NCBI GenBank assembly: GCA_918797485.1
Contig: CAKKNE010000006.1
Coordinates: forward strand, 2,790,001-2,854,000
Source: Pelagomonas calceolata
Lineage: Eukaryota; Sar; Pelagophyceae; Pelagomonadales; Pelagomonadaceae
Length of the DNA: 64,000 nt
Direction of reading: 5' to 3'
Part shown: in pieces, positions 45,326 to 53,864 of the stretch
Layout: each line of letters opens with the position of its first letter
How positions within the stretch are numbered: position 1 is the stretch's first letter
Position numbers and translations under genes: made by a program
The notes under the pieces: model-generated
Seen by the model: only the letters and a program-made list of their open reading frames with translations
What the model was told of the DNA's origin: nothing
Databases searched by the model: none

Positions 45326-45649
45326 GGCTGGCAGTGTCTCGCGCCGATACGTCGCGCAAACGCTTCGCTCGATCTGTTTCCAACTACGACAGCTCGAATG
45401 CGTAGCGAAGCGACGCCGCTATCCAGCAATGTCGTCTCTCGCGCTGGGCACTGGATGCTGGTTGGCAGAGCATGCAGTTTTGCACTGAGAGCAATCGATC
45501 AGTGCTCAGCCGTGCGCTCGCCAATTGCAACACAATTGCTGCAGCAAAGAGACGGTACACATACCTTTACGCCAGCCCAAGAGAAATCCGCAGAACGACG
45601 CGTCCGCGACGCCTGCAGTAGTGCCTCTCAGAGGTGTGCATTGCACACA
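45326..45649. other. 324-bp divergent intergenic region
   Basis: Between hexosaminidase and a secreted TPR protein. No motif copy or gene seen. Confidence 0.5.
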
Positions 45650-46486
45650 ATGCGCGTCGTCGCATTGCTGTGCCTTGCGCATGCGTCGGCGCTCGGCCGC
45701 AAGAAGAGCAATGGCCCCAGCGTGAAAGTATCCGCGACGCTCGCCGTCGACAAAAAGGTCGTCGGCAAGGCCGACGCGTTATACAAGAAGCGCACGGCCC
45801 AGTCGTGCGACGCGGCCGCGAACATCTATGAAGCGGAGCTCGAGCGCACGGGCTACGCCGACGCCGAGCTCCTGCTGAAAGCCGCCGACGCCGTGAATAC
45901 GGCGATGCGCATCCGCACCAATTCGAACACCATCACGATCGACGGCACCGTCGAGACGCCGGCAAATAAAGCCGTCTGGAAGAAGGACGGCCAGCGGGCC
46001 TACGACCTGGCGGCCAAGGGCCTCAAGGCCTCCTCAAAAATCGACGCGCGGGCCCTCGGCATCCGCTTCGACGCGTTCATGTTCTCGTGTAGCCACAAGT
46101 CGCTGGTCAAGCAGGCCCTGACGGGCACGGGCACGGCCTACAAGAAGATGGGCGAGGAACTCCAGAGCAAACACCCGCGCCACGACGGCGACGTCGGCTC
46201 GGCCGTCTTGGCGTGCTTCTACCACGTCGCGCCGTGGCCCGTCGGCTCTCCCAAAAAAGCGATTCAGAACGCCCGAAAAGCCGTGCAACGGGGCGGCGCG
46301 ACGCTGCGAAACTTGTACTACGTCGCGGTCATCTCCTACGGCCAGAAGGACTACGCGACGGCCGCCGAGTTCTTCAAGCGCGCGATCAAGGCGTCTCCAG
46401 GGTCGCCCTCGGAGGCGGACTTCGCAGATTTTATGAAAAGCGAGTCCAAGCGAGGGCTTGCCAAGGCCCAGGAGAAGCTTCTCTAA
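45650..46486 (+). CDS. Secreted or organellar TPR protein, unknown function
   Basis: 278 residues from the ATG at 45650. MRVVALLCLAHASALGRKKS is a signal peptide. The rest is helical: DALYKKRTAQSCDAAANIYE, ARALGIRFDAFMFSCSHKS, YKKMGEELQSKHPRHDGDVG, ACFYHVAPWPVGSPKKAIQN and NLYYVAVISYGQKDYATAAE. The pattern of small helices with a W-P-x-G-x-P-x-K-A turn resembles bacterial TatT-like TPR proteins of TRAP transporters, but that is only a fold comparison. No intron. The stop TAA shares three bases with the stop TAG of the convergent thioesterase. Confidence 0.6.
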   Translation: MRVVALLCLAHASALGRKKSNGPSVKVSATLAVDKKVVGKADALYKKRTAQSCDAAANIYEAELERTGYADAELLLKAADAVNTAMRIRTNSNTITIDGTVETPANKAVWKKDGQRAYDLAAKGLKASSKIDARALGIRFDAFMFSCSHKSLVKQALTGTGTAYKKMGEELQSKHPRHDGDVGSAVLACFYHVAPWPVGSPKKAIQNARKAVQRGGATLRNLYYVAVISYGQKDYATAAEFFKRAIKASPGSPSEADFADFMKSESKRGLAKAQEKLL

Positions 46487-47283
46487 ATACTACTTAGGAA
46501 TGATGAGATCGCGTCGAACTCCTCGGGGCAGGCGCTGTGGGCCATGCCTGGATACGTGTCGAAGGACACGCGGCAGCCAAGTTCCTCGAGCCGTTCCTTC
46601 GACGCCTCGCCCCAGCTCGTCCGTACGACCTCGTCGGCGTCGCCGTGGTGCAGCGAGACCGGTCGTTCGAGGGCGCCGTCCGCAATAGCCGCCGGGTACG
46701 AATCCCCGAGCGGCAGCCACGTCGACGTGCCGACGACGGCGGCCACGTTCTTCGATGGACACCGTAGGCCGGCGGTCAGCGCCACGGCCCCGCCCTGCGA
46801 GAAGCCCCCTAATACAATTTTCGTCGCCGGGTCCTCCAGGGCAACGAGCGCCTCGAGCCGCGCCGCCGCCTTCAAGATGCCGGCCTCGTCGACTTGCGCG
46901 CCCGCATCCAAGCCGTAAATGTCGAACCAGGCAGGCATCTGCATGCCCATGTTTAGCGTCACGGGCAGCGTCTCGGCCGTCGGCAGCACGACCTTGTAGT
47001 CCGGTGATGGCATCGTGATGCCCCCACCGGGCACGAAGGCCCCGGCCCAGCCGTCCGCCGTATCACCAAGACCGTGGAGCCAGAAGACTGTGATAGATGG
47101 TGCGGCGCCGTTCTGGATCGCTTCGCTGCCGAAGAGCGTGATGCCGTCGCTGCCGTCGGTGACGCCGCGCTTGCCGAGCGGCTGCGCGCTGGCGTAGCGT
47201 GCACTGCAGCGGCTGCGTCTAGCAGTGCGTGGTATGAGCGCTCGGCTTGCGCGCAGCGACATCAGTAGCAATGCTCTCTGCAT
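46483..47283 (-). CDS. Acyl-protein thioesterase / lysophospholipase (alpha/beta hydrolase)
   Basis: 266 residues from the ATG at 47283. The Arg-rich leader (LRASRALIPRTARRSRCSAR) suggests a mitochondrial or plastid presequence. The hydrolase part starts with SITVFWLHGLGDTADGW, the typical APT oxyanion strand. The catalytic triad is Ser162 in LGGFSQGGAVAL, Asp217 in HHGDADEVV and His249 in PGMAHSACPEEF. Proteins of this family remove palmitate from cysteines or act on lysophospholipids. The organelle leader is unusual, since most APTs are cytosolic. It is divergent from two small membrane-protein frames, with a palindromic motif 97 bp upstream. Confidence 0.9.
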   Translation of the reverse strand: MQRALLLMSLRASRALIPRTARRSRCSARYASAQPLGKRGVTDGSDGITLFGSEAIQNGAAPSITVFWLHGLGDTADGWAGAFVPGGGITMPSPDYKVVLPTAETLPVTLNMGMQMPAWFDIYGLDAGAQVDEAGILKAAARLEALVALEDPATKIVLGGFSQGGAVALTAGLRCPSKNVAAVVGTSTWLPLGDSYPAAIADGALERPVSLHHGDADEVVRTSWGEASKERLEELGCRVSFDTYPGMAHSACPEEFDAISSFLSSI

Positions 47284-47379
47284 GCGCGCACCAGTGATAT
47301 GGAGTTTTGGTGAGCAAACAACGGACCACTGTCCGCTTAGTGGCTCTGCAAAGAGGCATGCAAAGCTGCAGCTTGGCTT

Positions 47380-47403
47380 GCTAGTGTCTTACAGGACGCT
47401 AGC
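47380..47403 (+). promoter_or_regulatory. Recurrent palindromic promoter motif
   Basis: 24 bp: left GCTAGTGTCTTAC, right AGGACGCTAGC. Between divergent genes, 97 bp from the thioesterase ATG and 177 bp from the ATG at 47580. Confidence 0.65.
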
Positions 47404-47579
47404 TCGACATTTTCACGGGCGCGTCGGCGACGCGACACAGCGTGTTTTGCGCGGGTGGCAAGACCCAGAGACACGCCCGACATCAACGCTAGTCGACTAT
47501 AGCCGCAGTCGCGCGCTGAGGACTACTCTAGACTCGAGTCGCCTTTTTTTGCCTAGCAGCAGTTTCACGCGACTGTTAT

Positions 47580-47756
47580 ATGCCTGATACCATCAGGGCA
47601 AGGAAAAAACATAAAGGTCGGGTCAGGAGCAAGCCAGATCGCAGTGGCAAACCAGTCGAGGCCCCGCAATTTGAGGTCACCGGCCAACACGTGGTCTTCT
47701 TCGTGGCGTTCGTTTTCGCCGCCTTGTGGTTCGCGGGCCTCCTTCCCGATCCGTAA
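47580..47756 (+). CDS. 58-residue single-pass membrane protein
   Basis: ATG at 47580, stop TAA at 47754-47756. A basic head (TIRARKKHKGRVRSKPDRSG) is followed by one strong membrane helix (HVVFFVAFVFAALWFAGLLP) right at the C-terminus, so it looks tail-anchored. The shape recalls Sec61-beta or RAMP4-like ER proteins, but I see no diagnostic motif. The next start codon on the same strand is only 15 bp after this stop, so both may sit on one transcript, or this may be a first exon with an unseen splice. Confidence 0.5.
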   Translation: MPDTIRARKKHKGRVRSKPDRSGKPVEAPQFEVTGQHVVFFVAFVFAALWFAGLLPDP

Positions 47757-47771
47757 CTCTACTCAACGATC

Positions 47772-48485
47772 ATGAAGTTCAACCCCAACCGCTACGACCT
47801 CATCCTGCTCTTCGCCGTGGTGTCGGGGATCTACTACGTCATCGACGAAACCCTGGAGACGGTAGCAAGGGAAGATCCGTCGATCAACAAGATCCATCTG
47901 CACGGCCACCCGCGCCGCGGCGATGCTTATGAGACGACTGTCCAAGAGATGCCGTGGGAGGTACGTGGATTCCCCGACGCCGTCTTCCGCCGCGTCAACG
48001 TCTACCTCGACTCGCACGCATACCTCATAAAGAGGAGCCACGCGCGAGCGATTGTCGAGGCCCACGATCTATTGAAGAACGGCTCGACGGCGTGCCGGAA
48101 CCCGTGGTACGATTCTGATGTTCAAGCGAACACGTGCTCATTAGATCCGTCGTTGCTGTACGGGGACTTCCAGGCCTGTGCCTTACCAGGGACAAGCTGT
48201 GCCGGCCTGGCGCTCGGTACAAAATCATCACATAACCTCGTCGTCCACGGTAGTGGAGGCAAGGATAACAAGGAGGAGCACCGCGACGCCAAGCGCCTCA
48301 ATATCCGGACGCAGCACGCGCCGGCTCCTCTGAAACGCTTCGGGAGCGTGGGCGAACTTAGGAAATGGGCGCACGCGGGCGGCGCCGCGGCGTGGCGCCG
48401 CGCCGAGCGTCTTAAACATGCGCGGTGGCAATTGGAAGTAGACGAGTACCGCGTCGCGCACGGGCTTGTGGGCGACGCCGAGTAA
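47772..48485 (+). CDS. Membrane-anchored protein, possibly a degenerate GT25-like glycosyltransferase
   Basis: 237 residues from the ATG at 47772. The N-terminus MKFNPNRYDLILLFAVVSGI is a signal anchor (type II). The lumenal part includes VYLDSHAYLIKRSHARAIVE, which resembles the HAYlIsrxgAxxLL helix of GT25 enzymes, followed by a four-Cys stretch (TACRNPWYDSD, NTCSLD, FQACALPGTSCAG) and a basic C-terminal half. No DxD motif is seen upstream of the HAYLI helix, so activity is doubtful. The upstream 58-residue frame ends 15 bp before. Confidence 0.45.
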   Translation: MKFNPNRYDLILLFAVVSGIYYVIDETLETVAREDPSINKIHLHGHPRRGDAYETTVQEMPWEVRGFPDAVFRRVNVYLDSHAYLIKRSHARAIVEAHDLLKNGSTACRNPWYDSDVQANTCSLDPSLLYGDFQACALPGTSCAGLALGTKSSHNLVVHGSGGKDNKEEHRDAKRLNIRTQHAPAPLKRFGSVGELRKWAHAGGAAAWRRAERLKHARWQLEVDEYRVAHGLVGDAE

Positions 48486-48568
48486 AGTTACTTTCTTCGC
48501 AGCCTACGCTATCGCGGAGTGGGACCGTTGTCCGACAGCCGCTGGAGATCTACACAAAGGGAGCTTAC

Positions 48569-49420
48569 TCACTCGAACCGGATCTCGATGTCGAGCGCCG
48601 CGCCGCCGTCACCGCTCTTGCGCCGCTTCCGCGCGCCGCCGCCGCCAGAACCGCCCCGACTTCGCTTGCGCGGCAGCCGCCGCCACACCTCTAACGTCGC
48701 CCACGCGTCCGCGGCAGCATAAGACCGCTGCTCCGGCGAGGGCCGCCAGTTGCGGTCCCGCACGAAGCCGAAGGACCTCTGCAGCTTTTTATCTTTGGCG
48801 TAGGGCGCGCCTCGTACTAGCTCGCCGCAGACCTCGGCTAGACCTCTACTTCGCCCGCCCTCGCCCGGGCCGGCCGCGCGCTGCACGTCTACCACATTCC
48901 GCAGCGTACACCCCAACCTCTCGTTCTTCGGCGCGCCGAAGAAGCACTTCTTGATCGCGTCGTCTCCTAGTAAGCGTGCCAAGTCGGGGCCCACACTATC
49001 CGAGGGTTGGACGATGAGCACGTCCTTCGACGCGTCGGAGGCGACCTGCACGAGGAGCGGCGGTTCCAAATGCGTGCCCTCCGCATCAATGGCGACGACC
49101 GCCGGCTTGGACCGCCAGAGCGCCGCCCACGCGTCCGGAGACGCGTCCCGCGCGCGATACCCGCTTTCGGCCATGGCCTCCTCCATTCCAATGTCTTCTC
49201 CATCAGATTCCTCGGCGCCGACGAACTCGATCTTCGTGCCGTTGCGTTCCGCGAGCTCGAATAATCGCGCGGCGGCCGCGAGCGCCGTCTTACGGTCTTT
49301 CCTGGATTGCGGCTTCGTGACGAGGCGGTTGGCGGCGGAGGCGGCGCTCTTGAGCTTTTGGCGTTGCTTCTTCTGGTGCTGGGGCTTGCGGCCGCGCGCT
49401 GTGGCGAGGGGGCGGTCCAT
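48569..49420 (-). CDS. DEDD-family 3'-5' exonuclease (RNase D/WRN-like)
   Basis: 283 residues from the ATG at 49420 (MDRPLATARGRKPQ); the frame is open 35-50 codons further but has no ATG, so an upstream exon may exist. A basic coiled head is followed by the exonuclease domain: VVAIDAEGTHLEPPLLVQVA carries the first Asp-Glu pair, LRNVVDVQRAAG the second Asp region, and SYAAADAWATLEVW the YxxxD motif of the DEDDy type. These enzymes trim RNA or DNA 3' ends with two metal ions. The C-terminus is Gly- and Arg-rich (RGGSGGGGARKRRKS), like an RNA-binding tail. The substrate is not evident. Confidence 0.8.
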   Translation of the reverse strand: MDRPLATARGRKPQHQKKQRQKLKSAASAANRLVTKPQSRKDRKTALAAAARLFELAERNGTKIEFVGAEESDGEDIGMEEAMAESGYRARDASPDAWAALWRSKPAVVAIDAEGTHLEPPLLVQVASDASKDVLIVQPSDSVGPDLARLLGDDAIKKCFFGAPKNERLGCTLRNVVDVQRAAGPGEGGRSRGLAEVCGELVRGAPYAKDKKLQRSFGFVRDRNWRPSPEQRSYAAADAWATLEVWRRLPRKRSRGGSGGGGARKRRKSGDGGAALDIEIRFE

Positions 49421-50036
49421 GAATTCGGCTGTGAGAGCACGGCTCTGCAGGAGCGTGTCCCGAACGCGGTCGATTTCCAAGGCGGCTCGCTGCGACGGCT
49501 TCTTGGAGGAAGTAACACGTCGCTCTGATGCGAGAAAGGCGCGCGTACGACGGCTTTAGTGCTGCGCGGCCGAGACTTAAACTACAGCGCGGGTTTTTCG
49601 GGTGGTCGAAACGCGGCTGTGCTCGTGGGTCTGCCGCTTCCAGAGGGCGTGTGAGAAGCGTCTGAGAGCACAAGAGCATGGCCGCAAAACCCGATCTTAA
49701 GCCTCCGATCATCTAGCTCATTTTGCTCATTTTGACGTCAAATCGAGCTTTGAGGCAAAACTGCGGCGCGAGAAATCGTTTACAACCTTCCAGAGGATGG
49801 CTACACCACGCGCGCTGGCCGGTTGGGCTTGAAGCGGTCGCTAGGGGCTGCTCTTTGACCTCCAGCCTAAGAGCAGCTGTTTGCGCCGCGGCCGGGCGCG
49901 CTGCACGAGACGACGCATTACACGTTGCCCAGCAGCACGCCTGCCGCCGCGACAGCGCACACAGCTCACGAGAGGCCGCAAGTACCGCAAAACTGCCCGG
50001 CGCACGTCACTCACCGCCAAAACCCCGCAGGTCGAG
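49421..50036. other. 616-bp intergenic region
   Basis: Between the exonuclease and a plastid protein. A 3'-like AT-richer patch lies near 49720-49750. No gene or motif copy seen. Confidence 0.5.
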
Positions 50037-50447
50037 ATGGCGAAGCTCGCGATCGCGCTCCTCGCCGCGCCGGCGGCGGCCTTCGCGCCGGCGGCGGGCC
50101 GGCCGGGCCTCGCGCCGCTGCGGAACGCCTTCGGCGTCGACGCGACGTACCCGGCCTTCCTGCCGCAGGGCGGCGTCGGCGGCACGGGCCCGATGCCCGG
50201 CGACGACCCGATGGGCGTCATGCCCTGGGAGCGCGAGGCCTTCTCGACGGTCGCGGCCGACCCGTCGCAGCTCGACTCCGCCTTCATGGCCGCCAACGGC
50301 GCGGCGCTCGACGCGAAGCTCTCGAAGTACTCCGAGGCCCAGCGGTCGGAGCTCTTGGGCAAGAAGTCGGACCTCGAGGTCCTCGGCATGAGCGACAAGG
50401 ACCTCGACAAGTTCTTCAACCCGCCGCCGCCCAAGGCGAAGAAGTAG
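50037..50447 (+). CDS. Small plastid-targeted protein, unknown function
   Basis: 136 residues from the ATG at 50037. MAKLAIALLAAPAAAFAPAA is a textbook heterokont plastid leader: signal peptide, then the AFAP motif at the cleavage site with the key phenylalanine. The mature part has FGVDATYPAFLPQGGVGGTG, a Met/Pro-rich turn (MPGDDPMGVMPWEREAF), then two helices (LDAKLSKYSEAQRSELLGKK, LEVLGMSDKDLDKFF) and a KAKK tail. Its codon use is extremely GC-biased, as in highly expressed plastid genes of this lineage. I do not recognise the family. Confidence 0.65.
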   Translation: MAKLAIALLAAPAAAFAPAAGRPGLAPLRNAFGVDATYPAFLPQGGVGGTGPMPGDDPMGVMPWEREAFSTVAADPSQLDSAFMAANGAALDAKLSKYSEAQRSELLGKKSDLEVLGMSDKDLDKFFNPPPPKAKK

Positions 50448-50552
50448 ACTTGTTGCTGGGTGCGTAACGGCCTTTGGTAGTACTACTTACAATCACTAAC
50501 AGTCGCGCGTCGACATCGTGCGTCACGTTGCGAGGCAATCTCCGAGGGCGCG

Positions 50553-50598
50553 GCGCGGCGATGGCGGTTCTACCCCACCGGTACGCCATCGCCGCGCC
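50553..50598. repeat. Introner-core-like inverted repeat at the glycosyltransferase stop
   Basis: GCGCGGCGATGGCG at 50553-50566 and CGCCATCGCCGCGCC at 50584-50598 form a hairpin across the stop codon of the next gene. The GATGGCG/CGCCATC arms match the introner core, so an insertion may have reset the C-terminus. Confidence 0.4.
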
Positions 50599-52153
50599 CG
50601 GAGCCACGGAACGTCGAAGAGAACGGCGTCTCCGGCAGCCGCCGAAACGTCGAGGCGTGGGACACGGCCCAGACCTGCCATCCCAAAACGTCGGCGGAGA
50701 CGGTGCTGTAGGTCGGGTTCGTGAGGCGCAGGTCGTCGAGCATGGCGTGGAGCGCCGCCTCCGTCGTTTGTAGATGGCTCGGCGCCGCGGCGCAGTTCAC
50801 ATCGAGGGCAAGGCCCTCCACATGAGCCACGGCGCGCGCGCGCGGCCACCTCTGGAGATAGTCGCAGATAATTGACGCGTATGTCGCGGCGGCTTCCGCA
50901 CCTAACACAGCGAAGCGGGCGTGCGTCGCGGACATGGCCACGGCCTCGTCGGCGCTCGTCGGGACGGCATGCGTGTTCCCGTTGATCTGCGCAACCACCA
51001 CACCGTCCGGGTCGGCTTCTCTTAACCTGTTGAATCTTTCTAGGAGGAAGGTCAATTCTTCTCGGATATTATCAGTTGTGACAAGCGCGGACAGGCGCTC
51101 CCGTCGCGACCGTTCTTCGTTAGATGAAGGAGAAGAGAAGACGTCTATCGTCATTGGCACTCTAGAGGCACACGCGGCCACGTGGGCCGTCTTCAGCACG
51201 CGCGGCGTCCTCTTTTGTGATGATGAAGCCCCGAACTCGAGCGCGACGATATCCAATAGAGTCGTCAGTAAGACATAAGGCATGAGCTCCGTGCACCGCG
51301 ACAACCCGTCGTCGCGCGAGATGACGGCTGGTATTGTTCTTCTTCTCAAAGTAACATTCTCCAATACAAGATGCCTCCACAGAAACGTCTCCGGCTGCCA
51401 GACGACGGGATCTCCTCGGACACTTCCGGGCGAGCACGTGTGTTCATTCAGACAGGTCGGGGCCATGCCGTGCTCTATGGTAGAATACCACCGCGGTAGA
51501 TTATCATGTCCACAAGTGTCCAAAATGCGGGAAGCCGAAAAGTACTGTTGTGCTACTGATCTCTCACAAAACGCGAACTGGTCGTTCACCGCATTCCAGG
51601 TCTGGATAGGCGCGTAGACGACACCAATCTCTGTAGGGAGTTGTAACGGAGCGTACCAGGCCGCATCAAACCTACACCGCGCGACCCACTCATACTCTTT
51701 ACCTCTTTGTGCTTCTTCCCGCAACACCATCTCCCAAGCTCTGGACCACTTCGCATAGACATTTCTCGCAACATCTACGGCTCGAGCTGGATCTTTATAA
51801 AATTTGAAGGTTGGTGGTACGCCGAGTCCGTCTAAGTCCGGGAGCGGCGGCTGGCTGCAGTTCCCGTGCCACCGCGTCGACGCTTCGTCGTGCCATTCCC
51901 CCTCCTCACTACTGGTGACGACCGCGACGGCCACGGGCTGGAAGAGGTCGCGCAGGACGCTCTCCGTCGCCGCGTCCCAACCTGGCTTTTCCGAGAGGTA
52001 CCAGAACACGTCTCCTCCAATTGGATCGATGAGGTTCGCCTTTATCGTTGAATGGACGGCGGGCTCGGCGAACGTGCGCGCGTGGCCGACGAAGACGAAG
52101 GCCGTGTCCTGGGCGCCGGCCAGGGTTATGAGCAGGGGCAGCCCTCGCATCAT
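50570..52153 (-). CDS. Secreted glycosyltransferase-like protein (exostosin/DUF-type), unknown donor
   Basis: 527 residues from the ATG at 52153. MMRGLPLLITLAGAQDTAFV is a signal peptide. The start of the core, FVFVGHARTFAEPAVHSTIK, and later WVARCRFDAAWYAP with RxRxD, match plant- and alga-type DUF7796-like putative glycosyltransferases. Eight or more Cys (DTCGHDNLPRWYS, APTCLNEHTCSPGS) fit a lumenal protein. A second part (~310-440) has VPMTIDVFSSPSSNEERSRR and FLLERFNRLREADPDG. The last ~20 residues are low-complexity and lie in an introner-like inverted repeat, so the true C-terminus may differ. Confidence 0.55.
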   Translation of the reverse strand: MMRGLPLLITLAGAQDTAFVFVGHARTFAEPAVHSTIKANLIDPIGGDVFWYLSEKPGWDAATESVLRDLFQPVAVAVVTSSEEGEWHDEASTRWHGNCSQPPLPDLDGLGVPPTFKFYKDPARAVDVARNVYAKWSRAWEMVLREEAQRGKEYEWVARCRFDAAWYAPLQLPTEIGVVYAPIQTWNAVNDQFAFCERSVAQQYFSASRILDTCGHDNLPRWYSTIEHGMAPTCLNEHTCSPGSVRGDPVVWQPETFLWRHLVLENVTLRRRTIPAVISRDDGLSRCTELMPYVLLTTLLDIVALEFGASSSQKRTPRVLKTAHVAACASRVPMTIDVFSSPSSNEERSRRERLSALVTTDNIREELTFLLERFNRLREADPDGVVVAQINGNTHAVPTSADEAVAMSATHARFAVLGAEAAATYASIICDYLQRWPRARAVAHVEGLALDVNCAAAPSHLQTTEAALHAMLDDLRLTNPTYSTVSADVLGWQVWAVSHASTFRRLPETPFSSTFRGSGRGDGVPVG

Positions 52154-52257
52154 GCCGGTGGTTGTGGCATGTGTGCTTGTGGGAGTCGTGCGATGTCCCT
52201 GAGCTGCGTGCGAGGTGTTTGGGCTGCGTGCGCGCCGGTCGCGGCGTTTTGGAGCTT

Positions 52258-52282
52258 TCTAGTGTGTCTACAGACCGCTAGC
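52258..52282 (+). promoter_or_regulatory. Recurrent palindromic promoter motif, variant
   Basis: Left TCTAGTGTGTCTAC, right AGACCGCTAGC. Between two divergent genes, 105 bp from the glycosyltransferase ATG and 158 bp from the ATG at 52440. Confidence 0.55.
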
Positions 52283-52439
52283 TCGTCGCCTTGCACAAAA
52301 GCTCTCACGACGCCGTCGCGCACCGTTTCGACGGTCCAGCGATTAACAGCAACTTTTTCCAGCCCGCGCTAGACGCTGCAGCGCGTGCCGCTGTCCTCAA
52401 GCCCCAGCGCACTGTCTAGCCACCACCCCTCTGTGGTGC

Positions 52440-52967
52440 ATGCAGCAAACGCCAGCGCCAGTTGAGAAGAAGAAGCGCCGCAAGCGTAGAGGCATGTTTG
52501 GACTTCCGGCCGGCGTGCCGGCCCTCATCGTTCTAGTCGGCGCCGTCGCGCTCGGCCGCATGGCGGCGGACGACTACGCCGAGGGGCCGATCCAGCGCGT
52601 CTCCGTCGTCGCCATGGTCGTCTCGGTCCCCTTCTGCGTCTGGGGCTTGTTCAACACTATGTTTTATCATTTGGACCTGGGCATGGTGAGCTACGCGCTC
52701 GCCGGCGCGGCGGGCGCCTACGGGTTCGGCCTGCTGTCCGTGGACGGCTACGAGCAGTCCGCGACGAACGTCCGCATGGTTACAGGTGTAGGCTTCGGCG
52801 CGGTCGCCGCGAACTACCTCCTGGGCCTGGCCCTCGTGCCCACCTTCTCGGGCCTCGGCCTCTACTTCGTCGTCGCGGAGGCCTTTTGGCTCTCGATGCT
52901 CTACAGCGCCTACGCGGCGACGAGCGTCGAGCTCGACCCGTCGTCGACGTACACGTCGCTCATCTAG
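52440..52967 (+). CDS. Four-helix membrane protein, paralogue A of an inverted pair
   Basis: 175 residues. A basic head (EKKKRRKRRG) precedes four to five helices: ALIVLVGAVALGRMAADDYA, VSVVAMVVSVPFCVWGLFNT, MVSYALAGAAGAYGFGLL and LYFVVAEAFWLSMLYSAYAA, ending in SSTYTSLI. It is clearly related to the convergent gene at 53083-53586: both share ALGR-AA--YA-GP-QRVS-VAMVV, the same helix spacing and the end YTSLI. The family is unknown to me. The charged residues in helix 1 (LGRMAADDYAEGP) could be functional. No intron. Confidence 0.65.
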   Translation: MQQTPAPVEKKKRRKRRGMFGLPAGVPALIVLVGAVALGRMAADDYAEGPIQRVSVVAMVVSVPFCVWGLFNTMFYHLDLGMVSYALAGAAGAYGFGLLSVDGYEQSATNVRMVTGVGFGAVAANYLLGLALVPTFSGLGLYFVVAEAFWLSMLYSAYAATSVELDPSSTYTSLI

Positions 52968-53082
52968 CTCGCAGCGTATCCCGACGTGCCGTCGTCGTCG
53001 GCGGGGATAGGCTGCCTGTGCCCTAATGATGTGTTCCACGACTCGGATACTAGTAGTTACATCATTACACAGGAGGAGCGGC

Positions 53083-53586
53083 CTAAATGAGCGACGTGTA
53101 CAAGTTGCCATCAGCATCCACGGAGCTCGTCGCCGCGAAGGACGAGTAGAGCATCCCCAGCCAGAACAGAAGCCCGGCGGCCATGTACGTGACGAGGCCC
53201 CAGCCGTCTGACCAGACGGCCGTGAGGCCGAGGATATAGTTGGCACAGACCGCGCCGAAGCCCACGGTGCTCACGGTTCGGAACGTAACTGGCGTCACCT
53301 CCGGGAGGCCCGACTCCACCATGGTGCTCCCGCACGGCCACTCCGCGGGAATGAGTTCGAAGCCGTAGACGCCGGCCATACCTGCCAGCGCCAGGGAGAA
53401 GACGCCCAGATCCAAGGAGTCCGAGAAGACGGTGTTATATAACGCCCACAACCAAAACGGCGCCGCCACGACCATTGCGACGATGCTTACGCGTTGGACA
53501 GGTCCTTGGGCATACACCTCGGCAGCGAAGCGGCCCAGCGCGACAAAGGCCGCCAGGAGGATGAGGGCTAAAACTCCATCCTCCAT
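53083..53586 (-). CDS. Four-helix membrane protein, paralogue B of an inverted pair
   Basis: 167 residues from the ATG at 53586 (MEDGVLALILLAAFVALGRF). Same layout as the gene at 52440: AAEVYAQGPVQRVSIVAMVV, WLWALYNTVF, VFSLALAGMAGVYGFELIP, GFGAVCANYILGLTAVW, FWLGMLYSSFAATSS and the C-terminus YTSLI. It lacks the basic head of paralogue A and has an insert of about 10 residues after helix 3 (EWPCGSTMVESGLPE). The pair points tail to tail with 115 bp between. Both have a palindromic motif upstream (67 bp here). Confidence 0.65.
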   Translation of the reverse strand: MEDGVLALILLAAFVALGRFAAEVYAQGPVQRVSIVAMVVAAPFWLWALYNTVFSDSLDLGVFSLALAGMAGVYGFELIPAEWPCGSTMVESGLPEVTPVTFRTVSTVGFGAVCANYILGLTAVWSDGWGLVTYMAAGLLFWLGMLYSSFAATSSVDADGNLYTSLI

Positions 53587-53652
53587 CTTCACGAGGAATG
53601 CCTGTTTGCGGGCTGTGGATTGGGCTGCCTCCGCCTCGGGCGGCCACGAGGT

Positions 53653-53676
53653 GCTAGCGACATGTAAGGCACTAGG
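53653..53676 (-). promoter_or_regulatory. Recurrent palindromic promoter motif
   Basis: Minus-strand reading: left CCTAGTGCCTTAC, right ATGTCGCTAGC. Between divergent genes, 67 bp from the membrane protein ATG and 189 bp from the Kintoun ATG. Confidence 0.6.
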
Positions 53677-53864
53677 AAGACTTCGGCCTCCAAACTTGGC
53701 AGCCAGGCTGTGCGCGAGTGCTGTGCACCGAACAAGCGCGGCATTGCTAGGAATTGATCTGCGACGCGCACCCGTCACGCCGTCGACGCGTCGCGAGCAA
53801 TAGGGGCGAGTACGCATAGCTTGGCGCACAGCCAGTGCGCAGCCGCAGCGGCGGCAGCGTTACC

